Made by a program: the position numbers and the translations under genes
In this document: piece after piece, positions 5,693-6,272 of the stretch
How the letters are laid out: every line of letters starts with the position of its first letter
Numbering within the stretch: position 1 is the first letter of the stretch
The notes under the pieces: generated by a model
Told to the model about the DNA's origin: nothing
Seen by the model: the letters and a program-made list of their open reading frames with translations, nothing else
Databases searched by the model: none
Source: Pseudomonadota bacterium
GTDB lineage: Bacteria; Pseudomonadota; Gammaproteobacteria; SZUA-229
Reading direction: 5' to 3'
Length of the DNA: 6,272 nucleotides
NCBI GenBank assembly: GCA_015222965.1
Contig: JADFWF010000299.1
Coordinates: 1 to 6,272 of the forward strand

Positions 5693-5841
5693 ATTATTAG
5701 GCCTTGCTGAATAATTGCACTTGCAGGGTACTTGCAGCTTTCGAATGTTTAGTTGCGCTAGATCAACAAAAATACCGAAAAAATCAGTAGAAGCAATAAT
5801 TTAAACCAGAAAAAGACAAATATTAATCTATGTTTATTTTT

Positions 5842-5858
5842 TTAAGTTAAAAACTTAA
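5842..5858. repeat. Perfect inverted repeat in the napC-napD divergent region
   Basis: TTAAGTT (5842-5848) and AACTTAA (5852-5858) flank AAA, a perfect 7-3-7 inverted repeat, and a further half-copy TAAGTTA follows at 5861-5867. The T-run lies before it on +, so it is not a terminator for either strand. It may be a protein-binding site in the divergent promoter region, but the local AT richness makes chance palindromes common. Confidence 0.4.
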
Positions 5859-5903
5859 TCTAAGTTAGAGACAGAAAAACATAACATATTTAAATTCCTG
5901 TAC

Positions 5904-5917
5904 TTGATTTACATCAA
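5904..5917. promoter_or_regulatory. Perfect FNR/ANR box controlling the nap promoter
   Basis: TTGATTTACATCAA matches the FNR consensus TTGAT-N4-ATCAA at every fixed base. Its centre (5910.5) lies 41.5 bases before about 5952, the usual class II activator spacing, if TACATT (5940-5945) is the -10 box, as described in the next entry. This predicts oxygen-repressed, FNR-activated transcription of the leader ORF and napD on +. The site is about 210 bases from napC, too far for ordinary class II activation of that gene. Confidence 0.85.
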
Positions 5918-5939
5918 ATTAGACTGTGTGTGTTTCGAG

Positions 5940-5952
5940 TACATTCAGTTGA
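5940..5952 (+). promoter_or_regulatory. Candidate -10 box and transcription start of the nap operon
   Basis: TACATT (5940-5945) matches four of six bases of the sigma70 -10 consensus and predicts a start near 5952. It is placed mainly because it lies at the right distance from the FNR box; no good -35 is needed for a class II FNR promoter. The resulting leader before the 18-codon ORF would be about 36 bases. Confidence 0.45.
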
Positions 5953-5987
5953 TACTAAAAAAGTAAATATAACTAAAGGGTAGATGT

Positions 5988-6044
5988 ATGAGAGTGCTTA
6001 TTAAAGTGCATATGGCAGTTCGCATGTTTGCGGGGTGTCTGTAA
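5988..6044 (+). CDS. Candidate 18-codon leader ORF upstream of napD
   Basis: ATG at 5988 opens a short frame, MRVLIKVHMAVRMFAGCL, that stops with TAA at 6042-6044, one base before the napD ATG. It has a good ribosome site, AAAGGG (5975-5980), seven bases upstream, better placed than anything in front of napD itself. The peptide is basic and hydrophobic and matches no Nap subunit that I recognise (NapE and NapF are much longer). The likely role is translational coupling: ribosomes ending here would start napD. It could also be an unannotated small peptide, or a chance ORF in the leader. Confidence 0.4.
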   Translation: MRVLIKVHMAVRMFAGCL

Positions 6045-6045
6045 G

Positions 6046-6272
6046 ATGAACCTTTCCGGCATTCTTATAATATCCACACCATCTAAACTCGATACTTTAA
6101 TCGATTCGCTCAACGCCATGCCTGGCGTTGAAGTTCATCATATCGATCGAGAAAACAACAAGCTTATCGTTGTTCAAGAAGCAGAAGCTATTCATGAAGA
6201 AGTTGACGGTCTGAAAAAGATCAAGAAACTGCCTGGAATCGTGCTTGCCGAGATGGTCTACCACTACCTGGC
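6046..6272 (+). CDS. napD: NapD, chaperone for periplasmic nitrate reductase (runs off the right edge)
   Basis: The first 75 complete codons are in the window and the gene continues to the right; NapD is usually about 85-95 residues, so only a short end is missing. The start 'MNLSGILI', the central 'LNAMPGVEVHHID' and the later 'LPGIVLAEMVYHYL' are the recognisable NapD blocks of a ferredoxin-like beta-alpha-beta fold. NapD works in the cytoplasm: it binds the twin-arginine signal peptide of NapA and holds back export until the molybdenum cofactor and the 4Fe-4S cluster are inserted. napA is expected next. GGGG (6032-6035) ten bases upstream is a moderate ribosome site, so coupling with the short ORF ending one base before is plausible. 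The FNR box upstream predicts anaerobic expression. Confidence 0.92.
   Translation, partial: MNLSGILIISTPSKLDTLIDSLNAMPGVEVHHIDRENNKLIVVQEAEAIHEEVDGLKKIKKLPGIVLAEMVYHYL

Noticed and set aside
5147..5714. Plus-strand ORFs (5147-5449, 5514-5714) opposite napC
   Set aside because: Shadow frames of a clear four-heme NapC gene.
5974..5982. NarL/NarP-type heptamer on the minus strand (TACCCTT) near the nap start
   Set aside because: It has one mismatch to the consensus, no partner heptamer at the 7-2-7 spacing, and coincides with the ribosome site of the leader ORF.

Overview
The window looks like chromosomal DNA of a Gram-negative proteobacterium, probably a gammaproteobacterium, with moderate GC and AT-rich intergenic DNA. 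The evidence is periplasmic nitrate reductase (Nap) genes, several Sec-exported c-type cytochromes, an FNR-type anaerobic operator and a Crp/Fnr regulator. It gives the impression of a facultatively anaerobic, respiratory organism, possibly a sulfur oxidiser or other chemolithotroph. The genus cannot be fixed from the sequence.

Layout, left to right. Bases 1-267 hold no secure gene. A membrane-anchored DUF302 protein (268-753, +) follows and is closed by a strong hairpin. A 221-base gap with two palindromes leads to a two-gene unit on +: a Crp/Fnr-family regulator (975-1724) and an exported single-domain rhodanese (1741-2358), 16 bases apart. A 348-base gap carries a long inverted repeat with perfect 29-base arms. 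Next is a di-heme c4-like cytochrome (2707-3465, +). It converges on a small exported mono-heme cytochrome (3562-3867, -), which has its own intrinsic terminator. Further along the minus strand are an exported ankyrin-repeat protein (4062-5051) and a NapC-type tetraheme quinol dehydrogenase (5105-5692). A divergent control region of about 300 bases holds a perfect FNR box and separates napC from the + strand start of a nap operon. That operon begins with a candidate 18-codon leader ORF (5988-6044) and napD (6046 to beyond the window).

How the parts may fit. NapC draws electrons from the membrane quinol pool and feeds periplasmic acceptors. NapD is the cytoplasmic chaperone for the Tat-exported catalytic subunit NapA, which presumably lies just past the right edge. 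Finding napC divergent from napD, and followed by an ankyrin protein and an odd cytochrome c, is unlike the common napDABC order. It suggests a locally customised electron-transfer module. The rhodanese, c4-like cytochrome and Crp/Fnr regulator add a sulfur or redox flavour, but no direct functional link between them and Nap can be shown from this window.

Most worth a second look: the mono-heme cytochrome, which has lost the usual methionine ligand region and has a cysteine there; the regulator, which keeps only three of the four FNR cluster cysteines and has a non-FNR recognition helix; the palindromes ahead of that regulator; and the leader ORF that ends one base before napD.
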